From contig CALWUY010000050.1 in assembly GCA_944384855.1 (NCBI GenBank), positions 1-64,000 of the forward strand: DNA of 64,000 nt. Reading direction: 5' to 3'. The notes under the pieces are model-generated. The model was not told the DNA's origin, ran no database searches, and worked only from the letters and a program-made list of their open reading frames with translations. Below, piece after piece: positions 8,852 through 16,639 of this stretch. The position numbers and the translations under genes are program-made. Position 1 is the stretch's first letter, and every line of letters starts with the position of its first letter. This DNA is from an uncultured Clostridia bacterium (GTDB taxonomy: Bacteria; Bacillota; Clostridia; Oscillospirales; Acutalibacteraceae).

Positions 8852-9289
8852 ATGACAAAGGGAAGAAAAAACTATATGTGGCTGATATTAGCGTTAATGT
8901 CTGCGGTATTTGCCGCTCTGACATCTATACTCGCGAAAATAGGAATAGACGGCGTAAATTCACACCTTGCAACCGCGTTGCGCACGGTGGTTGTGGTAGG
9001 CATGGCGTGGGGAATGGTTTTTATCACAGGCGCTCAAAACGGTATTTCCGGTATTTCAGGCAAAAGCTGGGTATTCCTCATATTATCCGGACTTGCCACC
9101 GGAGCGTCATGGCTATGTTACTATAAGGCTCTCCAGTCGGGAGCAGCGTCAAAAGTAGTGGCAGTCGACAAACTCAGCGTCGTGATAACGCTTCTGCTGG
9201 CAGTGCTGTTTCTGCACGAACGGTTTACTTTAAAGTCGGGCATAGGCGCCGTGCTTATAACTGCCGGCACACTTGTAATGGTGCTTTGA
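8852..9289 (+). CDS. Half-size EamA/DMT transporter
   Basis: A 145-residue protein with about five membrane helices and one EamA domain (LTSILAKIGIDGVNSHLATALRT near the N-terminus, FLHERFTLKSGIGA near the end). Half-size members act as dimers and export metabolites. ATG 8852 follows GGGGA and comes 1 bp after the LysR stop; a second possible start is ATG 8876 after AAAGGGA. It is co-transcribed with the LysR gene. Confidence 0.85.
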   Translation: MTKGRKNYMWLILALMSAVFAALTSILAKIGIDGVNSHLATALRTVVVVGMAWGMVFITGAQNGISGISGKSWVFLILSGLATGASWLCYYKALQSGAASKVVAVDKLSVVITLLLAVLFLHERFTLKSGIGAVLITAGTLVMVL

Positions 9290-9293
9290 CCGC

Positions 9294-9330
9294 AAAAAAT
9301 ATCCCCCTTTTCTGAAGGGGGATATTTTTT
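9294..9330. terminator. Bidirectional terminator
   Basis: A long stem with a CCCCC/GGGGG core flanked by A-run and T-run, so it terminates the EamA gene (plus) and the GH2 gene (minus). Confidence 0.85.
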
Positions 9331-9349
9331 GCTATATATAAGTTATATG

Positions 9350-11503
9350 TCAAAGATTCATTACCTTAGGTTTATTTTGTTCTTCCTTGCATTTATAGGA
9401 AAGAGTATAACTGTTATCATATTTCCCGCCGTTTGTGGAAAGGGTGATCAAAAGCCTGCTTTCTCCCTTTACCGCGGGAAGCGTAAGTCCCACGCAAGGT
9501 CCTTCGGAATTCGAACACGCAGCTACTTCGCCGGTATCCCATTTTATCAGTTCTTTCTTTATATTTCCTATAGTGACGCTCACGGTTACCGTATCGCTTA
9601 CAGGCTGCGCGGTGTCATTGTGATACCAGATCTCCATCTTAAGCTTTTCTGAGCTCTCCCACTGGAATTTTGAAACACGGGCGCTTGGCATTATAGGTCT
9701 CAGAGAATCTCTGACGGCATAATATGCCGGTTTTTTTATATCCGGATAGGATATCAGCGAATTGTTAGCCGCTGTGATCCACGGTTCGTTAAAGCACCAG
9801 TTAAGTGTCATTGAACATACCGGCCACTGACGCCTGCCTTCTTCAAAACATACCTTGTAGCCTTCGCATTGCAGCCACTGCGACTTTTGGACAGCGTCCT
9901 CAAGATTTTCGGTTTTGCCGAAATAATGCTCCAATGTTTCGGGATGAGCCCAGCTGTTATCCTGCCATGCCCTGAAAGCGTGATGGCAAATCCACGACTC
10001 GGTGGGCATTATCGGGAAAAGCTCCTCTTTCGGAATTATTTTTTCAAGCTGCTCTACCGGAGCTAAAGACGGCACTCCGAATTCACTGTAAGCGGTTTTA
10101 TCGCTGTTTCTGAAAACGCTGAAAACCTCAATATCCACATCTAAAAACAGATATCCGCCGTGAGCCATTCCCGTAACCGGCGAGGTCATTATAAACGGGC
10201 GGTTGCGGTCATATTCATAACAGAGTTTATTAAGCAGCCTCAGCGCCAGCGACTGCTCGCTCATTCCCGACCAGCTGTTGAACAACTCGTTTCCTCCGCA
10301 CCAGAACGCAAGGCATACATGTCCGCGCAGTTTCTTTATTATTGATACCGCTTCGGTTTCAAGTACATCCAGATAATGATCCGTGCCCTCATAATTGTTG
10401 CAGGCAAGCATGAACTCCTGCCATACCAAAATACCGTATTCGTCGCACAAATCGTAGAATTCAGGTTTCGCGAGTCCAGCTCCGCCCCACATGCGTAGAA
10501 TATTCATATTCGCGTCACGCGCCGCGTCCAGAAGCCTGCGGTATGTTTCTTCGGAAGTGTTGGCGCTGAATATCTCGGCGTTTACGAAATTCGTGCCTTT
10601 TGCGAAAATTTTCCGCCCGTTGAGTTCTACGGTTATGGGTGCGGTAAGCTGTTCTTTAGGGAAAAGTCCTCCCTTTTCTCCGAGACAGCCGTCATTTCGG
10701 ACAAGCCGTAATTTTTTAAATCCTATCCTGCCTGTCTTTTCATCGCCTGAAGTAACCGCCTTCCAGCTGTAAAGATCAGGTTTGCCGTGGTCATGGCACC
10801 ACCAAAGCCTCACATTTTCAAGGGTGAATTCGCATTCCCTGCCGGTATATACCTCTGTACCGTCCGGGTCGTATACCGTAATCAGCGGAATTTCCTCACA
10901 TTCAATATTGAATTTCACATGCGCTTTCAAATTTTCAAGGTCAAGGCTGTAAAACGGTTCGCATAGGCTTATGTATCCCGGCTCCCGGGTTTCTATGTAA
11001 GCCGGAAGCCAGATGCCTGAAATCAGCAGTCTCGGGTTCCAGTCCCAGCCGTAGCATACCGGAGGCTTGCAGGCCTGAGCGGCCTCGCTCCTGTCGCCTT
11101 TTACGCTGCCCTTCGCTTTAGGATGAGGATGTATAACTATTTCAAGCAAAGACCCGTTTTCTGCCTTCCCGGTTATATCAAGCTCGGTCGGGGTATACAT
11201 TCCCTCCTTCGAGCATAGTTTTTCACCGTCAAGGAATATATCAAAAATATAGTCTATTCCCTCTGCGACAAAAAAGACCTTTTCATCTTCTGCCGCTTTG
11301 AAACTGAGAACAGTTCTGTATTTCCAGGTGCAGTCCTCAACCTGTGTGAGCTGTGTCACATTTGTGCCGTACTGTATATTCTCCAAAATCCCCGAATATT
11401 CAGCATAGTCTCTCTGAACATTCCCCGGAACAACAGCAGGAAAATACTCCCATTTGCCGTCACTGTTTAAAACTCCCGCTTCCCATGTCTGATACTGCTT
11501 CAT
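9350..11503 (-). CDS. Glycoside hydrolase family 2, beta-mannosidase-like
   Basis: A 717-residue enzyme with the GH2 layout: N-terminal sugar-binding jelly roll (about 1-175), immunoglobulin-like domain (about 180-280), then TIM barrel. The acid/base Glu is E406 in the GGNE motif, and the likely nucleophile is E474 in SEFG. No signal peptide is seen, so it is probably cytoplasmic and acts on imported oligosaccharides. It is somewhat shorter than typical beta-mannosidases (~820). It lies 23 bp downstream of the DUF4965 gene on the same strand, and both are divergent from an AraC regulator, suggesting one regulated glycan unit. Exact substrate is uncertain (beta-mannoside favoured). Confidence 0.87.
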   Translation of the reverse strand: MKQYQTWEAGVLNSDGKWEYFPAVVPGNVQRDYAEYSGILENIQYGTNVTQLTQVEDCTWKYRTVLSFKAAEDEKVFFVAEGIDYIFDIFLDGEKLCSKEGMYTPTELDITGKAENGSLLEIVIHPHPKAKGSVKGDRSEAAQACKPPVCYGWDWNPRLLISGIWLPAYIETREPGYISLCEPFYSLDLENLKAHVKFNIECEEIPLITVYDPDGTEVYTGRECEFTLENVRLWWCHDHGKPDLYSWKAVTSGDEKTGRIGFKKLRLVRNDGCLGEKGGLFPKEQLTAPITVELNGRKIFAKGTNFVNAEIFSANTSEETYRRLLDAARDANMNILRMWGGAGLAKPEFYDLCDEYGILVWQEFMLACNNYEGTDHYLDVLETEAVSIIKKLRGHVCLAFWCGGNELFNSWSGMSEQSLALRLLNKLCYEYDRNRPFIMTSPVTGMAHGGYLFLDVDIEVFSVFRNSDKTAYSEFGVPSLAPVEQLEKIIPKEELFPIMPTESWICHHAFRAWQDNSWAHPETLEHYFGKTENLEDAVQKSQWLQCEGYKVCFEEGRRQWPVCSMTLNWCFNEPWITAANNSLISYPDIKKPAYYAVRDSLRPIMPSARVSKFQWESSEKLKMEIWYHNDTAQPVSDTVTVSVTIGNIKKELIKWDTGEVAACSNSEGPCVGLTLPAVKGESRLLITLSTNGGKYDNSYTLSYKCKEEQNKPKVMNL

Positions 11504-11526
11504 ATTATCACCTTTTTATGTCCGCG

Positions 11527-13398
11527 TTACTTATCCGGCATTAATAATTTTAAAAACAAACCGCCCTGCACGGTCCTGTGCTGGAACATTATCGCATCGG
11601 ACGTGTCCGCATAATACCAGTCTGTCATAGGTACTCTTTTGTGAGTGGTATTATACGAATTCCACAGCAATCCCGCAAAAAATTCAAAATCTTCCCTGTT
11701 TTCCGTAAGGCATGCCGCCCAGATAAGCCAGTCTGACTTAGTATACTTTTCGCGGCTGTCAAGCGGTACGCCGTAAGGAAGGGCTTCATTTTTATATCTG
11801 CGTATTTCGCCCTCAAAAAACTCGCTGCCGAACAATCCCGTTGCCCATATTTTATCCCATACGGCGTTATATTTAAGACTGAAGGTACCGGGTCTGTCGA
11901 ATGCCAGACGGCAGCTGCCGTCAGAATTTTTTGCCCTTTCGCAGACAGAAGCGGCATACTCCCGCGCCGCAGACATATATTTTTGAGCCTCTCCGGTTCG
12001 ACCCATAGCGGCGAGTATTTCAGAATAGCCCGCAATACCCATAATCGCTTTTATGGCAAGATTGCAATTATGGGCAAGATGTCCGGCAAAATCATCGGTA
12101 CACAGCTGATTTTCAGGGTCACGGCCGTAATCTATGAGATACTTACTCCATTTTCTGAGCAAATCTATATTTTCTTCCGCAAACCCTGTACTGTTTTCTG
12201 CCTTGCATAGTGCGGCGGTAAGTATTATCATGTTTCCGCACTCTTCCACAGGCATTTGCATTTGAGGTAAATTATCTCCGTACACCTGCCCGTTTAATAT
12301 CGGGTACTGCCCCAAATCATGCGGCGCAAAATCAAAATTCCAGCCGTCTGTACGTGAATATTTGAACACCGGACGCAGCATAGCCTTTAAAAGCTCCGGA
12401 TTATATTTTAGGTACATCGGCGACGACGGATATGTAACATCCACAGTGGCGGCGCAGCCGTTTGAAAAACATTCCTTTGAAATGTACAAAAGTCCGCCGT
12501 CTTCGTCTACAGCGAGCTTATGCCCCGCCATAACCTGACGGTAGGCAAGACTTAAAAGCTCGGCATATTCCTCCCCGCCTTTTTCGCAGGCTTCCCTTTT
12601 AAGTTCTCCGCTGAAACGGCGGCATCTTTCGCTTATCTGTTCATAATCCCCGAACGCTTCTGCTATTGCATCTTCTATGGTTTTACCGTCCTTTTTCCAG
12701 TAAGCCTTTACGGGTTTCCCGAAATATATAAGACTGTCTATATCGTCGTAAGCAAATGCAAAAAGCGCCGATTTATTAACGGGGGCTTCAATGCTTATAC
12801 CGTACATAGAATCAAAAACCACGGTTTCGGCTCTGCCCTCTCCTCTGACCGCCAGATAAAAATATCCCCAGTCGATTCTTACGTCGTCCCCCGACCGCCA
12901 AAGAACTTTCTGCCCGCCGTTACCCATTTTTACCGCGGTCCCGTTTTTAACCTCAGCTGTATAAGACAGCGCCCTGCCCTCTCCCGCTCGGTTCAAAACC
13001 AGTTCTTCTCCTACTGTGACGCGCGCGTTTACCTGATGTTCGGCGCCGTCAGCACTCTCATAAGAAAGCTCTAAATATGATACGGGACGTGAAACATAGT
13101 ACAAATCCGTAATAAGCAAAGGTGACGTAAAAACCGCTTTTAATCTTATTTTATCATTTTCAAAAACCGCAGTTGTAGACATGGCGTCAATATCTATTGA
13201 TACCTGTTTCAGCTCCTCATCATCAGAGCTGCCCAAAAAGCGGTATTTCCTGCCGTCCACGCTCACCGTGCCGACAACGGCATTCTGTGAACCTGTCCAA
13301 TGTACCGGATAGCTTTTGTTGATTTCTTCCCGGCTGCTCCAGACCGAAAAATACGGATCGATATTGAACAGCGGAACAGATGGCATACGCATTTTCAT
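11527..13398 (-). CDS. DUF4965/DUF5127 glutaminase A-like protein
   Basis: A 623-residue protein. The start is set at ATG 13398 because AAGGGG lies 8 bp upstream; the frame continues open upstream but without a ribosome site. The opening PSVPLFNIDPYFSVWSS and later EECGNMIILTAAL and QHRTVQGG match the GtaA-like family (DUF5127, DUF4965, DUF1793 in order). These fold as (alpha/alpha)6 barrels. Fungal members are called glutaminases, but bacterial ones sit in glycan clusters and likely act on carbohydrates. There is no signal peptide. It precedes the GH2 gene in the same unit. Confidence 0.85.
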   Translation of the reverse strand: MKMRMPSVPLFNIDPYFSVWSSREEINKSYPVHWTGSQNAVVGTVSVDGRKYRFLGSSDDEELKQVSIDIDAMSTTAVFENDKIRLKAVFTSPLLITDLYYVSRPVSYLELSYESADGAEHQVNARVTVGEELVLNRAGEGRALSYTAEVKNGTAVKMGNGGQKVLWRSGDDVRIDWGYFYLAVRGEGRAETVVFDSMYGISIEAPVNKSALFAFAYDDIDSLIYFGKPVKAYWKKDGKTIEDAIAEAFGDYEQISERCRRFSGELKREACEKGGEEYAELLSLAYRQVMAGHKLAVDEDGGLLYISKECFSNGCAATVDVTYPSSPMYLKYNPELLKAMLRPVFKYSRTDGWNFDFAPHDLGQYPILNGQVYGDNLPQMQMPVEECGNMIILTAALCKAENSTGFAEENIDLLRKWSKYLIDYGRDPENQLCTDDFAGHLAHNCNLAIKAIMGIAGYSEILAAMGRTGEAQKYMSAAREYAASVCERAKNSDGSCRLAFDRPGTFSLKYNAVWDKIWATGLFGSEFFEGEIRRYKNEALPYGVPLDSREKYTKSDWLIWAACLTENREDFEFFAGLLWNSYNTTHKRVPMTDWYYADTSDAIMFQHRTVQGGLFLKLLMPDK

Positions 13399-13500
13399 AA
13401 TAATTCCCCTTTGGCATTGAATTATCAAGTTTAGTATATTATAATATTTAAAAATATTCATAACAAGCCGAAATAATATTTTAAAAGTGAGGAATACAAT

Positions 13501-14304
13501 TTGAGAGAGGATTTTATTTTTCCTTCGTCACTTGACGGGGCGCCTATGGGAATAAGTCTCGCGGGGATATCTTACTGTGACGGGAGCTACCACATCACCC
13601 GCAGCAAATCGGCAGAGACCGTAATAGAATATGTGATTGAAGGAGAGGGCTATGTGACGCATAAAGGCAGAGACATTTCCGTGACAGCCGGCAAAATATA
13701 CATATTAAAAAAAGGCGACGACCATAATTACTATTCTTCTTCCGAAAACCCGTGGCGTAAAATTTTCATAAACTTGTACGGTGATCTGCCTGTAAGAATG
13801 CTTTTTGAATATAATTTGCAGGAAAGCTGGCTTTTTGACGGACATGAGCTTAAGTATCTGTTCGACCAAATAGAACAGGCGGTAAAAAAAGGAGACAATT
13901 CGGTAGAATGCCACGCGAGGCTGTGCGGAATATATGTTGAGATAGTTACGCGGCTTAGCATAATGCAGCGGCTCAAAGCTGCCGACCCGGAAGCCGCGCG
14001 GGTAAAGGAGCATCTTGACAGCAATACAAACCGCATGGTTAATAACCAAGAGCTTGCAGACATAATATTCCGCTCCAATGATTATATGATAAAGCATTTT
14101 AAGAAACAGTACGGTCTGACACCTTATGAATATCAGCTTAGGGAAAAAATAAACATAGCCTGTTCCCTGTTAAAAAACTCGGCAATGACAGTTTCAGAAA
14201 TAGCGGAAGCGGTAGGATACTCAGACCCGCATTATTTTTCTGGACTGTTCAAATCAAGACGCGGGCAATCGCCTTCAAAATACCGAAAAAGTCTGCGACA
14301 ATAA
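13501..14304 (+). CDS. AraC-family regulator of the glycan unit
   Basis: A 267-residue regulator. It begins with TTG 13501, supported by GTGAGGA eight bases upstream. The N-terminal half is a cupin-like sensing domain (YVIEGEGYV near residue 45); the C-terminal ~100 residues hold two helix-turn-helix motifs, the second with VSEIAEAVGYSDPHYFSGLFK. It is divergent from the DUF4965-GH2 pair, which it probably activates in response to a sugar. Confidence 0.87.
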   Translation: MREDFIFPSSLDGAPMGISLAGISYCDGSYHITRSKSAETVIEYVIEGEGYVTHKGRDISVTAGKIYILKKGDDHNYYSSSENPWRKIFINLYGDLPVRMLFEYNLQESWLFDGHELKYLFDQIEQAVKKGDNSVECHARLCGIYVEIVTRLSIMQRLKAADPEAARVKEHLDSNTNRMVNNQELADIIFRSNDYMIKHFKKQYGLTPYEYQLREKINIACSLLKNSAMTVSEIAEAVGYSDPHYFSGLFKSRRGQSPSKYRKSLRQ

Positions 14305-14349
14305 CTAAAAAAACAGAAAAAATATTTACAAATTTTAATATTTGGCGTA

Positions 14350-14378
14350 TTGATTAATACAAAAGACAGGTGTATAAT
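14350..14378 (+). promoter_or_regulatory. Promoter of the ATP synthase operon
   Basis: TTGATT at 14350-14355 and a perfect TATAAT at 14373-14378, 17-bp spacing, 45 bp before the subunit a start. Confidence 0.75.
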
Positions 14379-14423
14379 AAGATAAATTTTTGAAGTATCC
14401 CCAGGACACAAAAGGTGATAAAC

Positions 14424-15683
14424 ATGAAATCGAAACTATCCAAACGGGGAAAGATTTTTCTTTCCGTGTGGGCTTCGGTGGTAGCTGTTTTACTTGCAGC
14501 CGTTATTGTAACAATAGCGCTTTCGCCCCCGGGTACGCTGGCTGAAATATTCAAGCGAACTGCAAATGACACAGCTGTAAGCGACAGCGGCGGCAGTTCG
14601 TTTTTGGGACGTGTTATAAATCCGGCATTAATTTGTGCTTATGCCGTAACCGTTCTGATTTTAGCCGCGGCCGCGGCCGTGCGTATATTTGCCCTCCCGA
14701 AGTTCAGCTATATACCCGGCAAGTTTCAATGTTTTATTGAAAGGGTTACAGAATTTTTTACCGGTATAGCCAACGGTATAAAAAGAATTAAAATACATCG
14801 GCAAAAAAAGGAAAAAAAGCCCAGAAAGAAGTTGTCCAAGCGCAGGAAGGTATTTCTTGCCGTGTGGGCGCTAATCGTCGTGTTACTGTTTGCGGCGGTA
14901 ATTCTTACAATTGTATTGTCCCCTCCGGGAACAAAAGCAGAAACGGTACAGGGTACCATGAAGGATGCGGTGCTGCATGAATCGAACCGGTTTGCGCTGT
15001 TCGGACTTGAAGTGAACCCATCTCTGATATCGGCATATATCGTAACCGGAATTCTGCTGATTGCGGCGGCAGCAATCAGGATATTCGCGCTGCCAAGATT
15101 CAGATATGTACCCGGAAAATTCCAGAGCGCCGTTGAAAAACTTGTCGAATTTTTCACCGACATGGCCCAAAGCAACAGCCCTCACAAACCGCGCTTTTTA
15201 AGCTGTTATATTTTTTCCGCCGGCGTATATATATTCTTCGGTACAGTATTTGAGCTTTTCGGCGTACAAGCCGTCACATCAAAAGGTCTTACACTTACTC
15301 TGCCGGCTCCTTTAGCGGATATCAACGCGGCAATCGCCATGGGGTGCACATCGTTCGGGGTAATTTTAGCGGCAGGTATCATAAACGGAGGCATAAAAGG
15401 CGCCTTAAGAGTACTGAAAGATTTTTCACTTCCCATATCTATGAGTTTCCGTCTGTTCGGAGCTCTGCTGAGCGGTCTTTTGGTAACTGAACTGGTTTAC
15501 TACTATATATCCCTCAGTTTTGTGCTTCCGGTAATAGTAGGAGTGCTATTCACACTGCTGCACGCTCTGATACAGGCATACGTGCTTATAATGCTGGTAT
15601 CAATCTTTTACGGTGAAGCGGCTGAGCCGCGCCCCAAAAAATCAAAAGCCAAAAAATCAAAAAGAAAAAAATCAGAAGCTTAA
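14424..15683 (+). CDS. atpB: F-type ATP synthase subunit a with duplicated N-terminal region
   Basis: A 419-residue protein against a usual ~230-270. ATG 14424 follows AAAGGTG. Residues ~4-117 and ~136-247 are homologous repeats: each begins KLSKR-K-FL-VWA, has a membrane helix, the SPPGT-AE motif, a ~35-residue loop, a second helix and an ending of IRIFALP then PGKFQ. The second repeat runs into a standard subunit a core whose half-channel helix SFRLFGALLSG retains the essential Arg. A basic linker (about 118-140) joins the repeats, and the C-terminus is Lys/Ser-rich. It is the proton/sodium channel subunit in the membrane. The duplication would add two helices to the stator side. Confidence 0.9.
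   Translation: MKSKLSKRGKIFLSVWASVVAVLLAAVIVTIALSPPGTLAEIFKRTANDTAVSDSGGSSFLGRVINPALICAYAVTVLILAAAAAVRIFALPKFSYIPGKFQCFIERVTEFFTGIANGIKRIKIHRQKKEKKPRKKLSKRRKVFLAVWALIVVLLFAAVILTIVLSPPGTKAETVQGTMKDAVLHESNRFALFGLEVNPSLISAYIVTGILLIAAAAIRIFALPRFRYVPGKFQSAVEKLVEFFTDMAQSNSPHKPRFLSCYIFSAGVYIFFGTVFELFGVQAVTSKGLTLTLPAPLADINAAIAMGCTSFGVILAAGIINGGIKGALRVLKDFSLPISMSFRLFGALLSGLLVTELVYYYISLSFVLPVIVGVLFTLLHALIQAYVLIMLVSIFYGEAAEPRPKKSKAKKSKRKKSEA
14433..15164 (+). repeat. Internal tandem duplication within subunit a
   Basis: Two copies of a ~114-codon unit, 14433-14774 and 14829-15164, recognised from the protein: shared KLSKR, VWA, SPPGT, RIFALP and PGKFQ blocks in the same order and spacing. Many positions differ, so the duplication is old and maintained. 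Confidence 0.85.
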
Positions 15684-15697
15684 AGAAGGTAGAAAAA

Positions 15698-16090
15698 ATG
15701 AAAAAGTTAAGTATTATTCTCGCACTGATAGCAATCATTCTTACCGCTGCGGTAGGTTTCGGACTTACGGCTTCAGCCGCAGAGGAGTCTTCCGCAGACA
15801 ATCAGTCGCAGGCAGCCGTTTCCGAACAGACAACTGAGCAGTCCGCAGCCGAGTCTGACGCTTCCGCTACCGGACAGAAGGCAATTGCCGCCGCGATTGC
15901 GGTAGGTCTTGCAGCAGCGCTGGGTACAATAGGCATGGGCATAGCGGTTTCGAAAAGCGCAGAAAGCATTGCCCGCCAGCCTGAAGCTTCGGGTAAAATA
16001 AATTCTGTCATGATGTTAGGTCTTGTGTTTATTGAAACGCTTGTAATTTACGCTTTGATAATTGCAATACTTATTATATTTGTTCTTTAA
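15698..16090 (+). CDS. atpE: F-type ATP synthase subunit c with N-terminal extension
   Basis: A 130-residue protein; normal c subunits are ~75-90. Residues 1-28 look like a signal peptide (LTASA/AEES), followed by a ~30-residue Ser/Gln/Glu/Ala linker, then the hairpin. The loop ARQPEA is canonical, and the ion-carrying carboxylate is E113 in FIETL, followed by Thr114. The position equivalent to Gln32 of Na+-binding c subunits is Met80, so the sodium signature is incomplete and ion choice is uncertain. RBS GAAGG. If cleaved, the mature protein would start in the periplasmic linker; that is inference. Confidence 0.9.
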   Translation: MKKLSIILALIAIILTAAVGFGLTASAAEESSADNQSQAAVSEQTTEQSAAESDASATGQKAIAAAIAVGLAAALGTIGMGIAVSKSAESIARQPEASGKINSVMMLGLVFIETLVIYALIIAILIIFVL

Positions 16091-16126
16091 ACCATTATAC
16101 TTGTACATTAAATTTGAGGTGTGTTT

Positions 16127-16639
16127 ATGCCACTGAATATAGATTTACTTCAGATACTTCTGCATGCGCTCAATTTTGCTATTTTAGCCGGCGGACTTAC
16201 ATTTCTGCTCTTCAGGCCGGTAAATAAGTTTTTAAACGAGCGCAAAGCCTACTTTGAGCAGCAGAACAAAGAAAACGCGGAGAAAAAAAGCGAAGCCGAA
16301 GCCATGTATGCCGAATATCAGGAAAAGCTGAAAAAAGCGAGCGAGGAATCCGAAAATATCAAAGCCGAGGCAGAGCGTGAAATGGCGAGTGTTGCCAAAA
16401 GCTACTTGGATGAAGCAAAGGAAAAGGCCAGCGGTATAATTTCGGCTGCCGAAAAAGAGGCGGAAACGAGAAAAGAGCATATTCTTGATTCCGCGCAGGC
16501 GGAAATCAGCGAGCTTGTGTTAACCGCCACCCAGAAGTTACTGAGCGATACCGTATCTCCCGAGCGTAATTCCGAACTTTACGATGAATTTATTCGTTTG
16601 GCTGAAAACTCGGTTGCTGACAAGAGGGCGAAGAAATGA
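16127..16639 (+). CDS. atpF: F-type ATP synthase subunit b
   Basis: A 170-residue peripheral stalk subunit: one N-terminal membrane helix (about 5-25) ending at FRPVNKFL, then a long charged coiled coil. ATG 16127 is chosen over an upstream GTG because GAGGTG is 7 bp away. Its stop overlaps the alpha start (ATGA at 16636-16639). It carries no fused delta domain, unlike the b-delta fusions of actinobacteria. Confidence 0.92.
   Translation: MPLNIDLLQILLHALNFAILAGGLTFLLFRPVNKFLNERKAYFEQQNKENAEKKSEAEAMYAEYQEKLKKASEESENIKAEAEREMASVAKSYLDEAKEKASGIISAAEKEAETRKEHILDSAQAEISELVLTATQKLLSDTVSPERNSELYDEFIRLAENSVADKRAKK

Noticed and set aside
14415..14423. GTG start for ATP synthase subunit a
   Set aside because: It lies inside the AAAGGTG ribosome site; ATG 14424 is correctly spaced.
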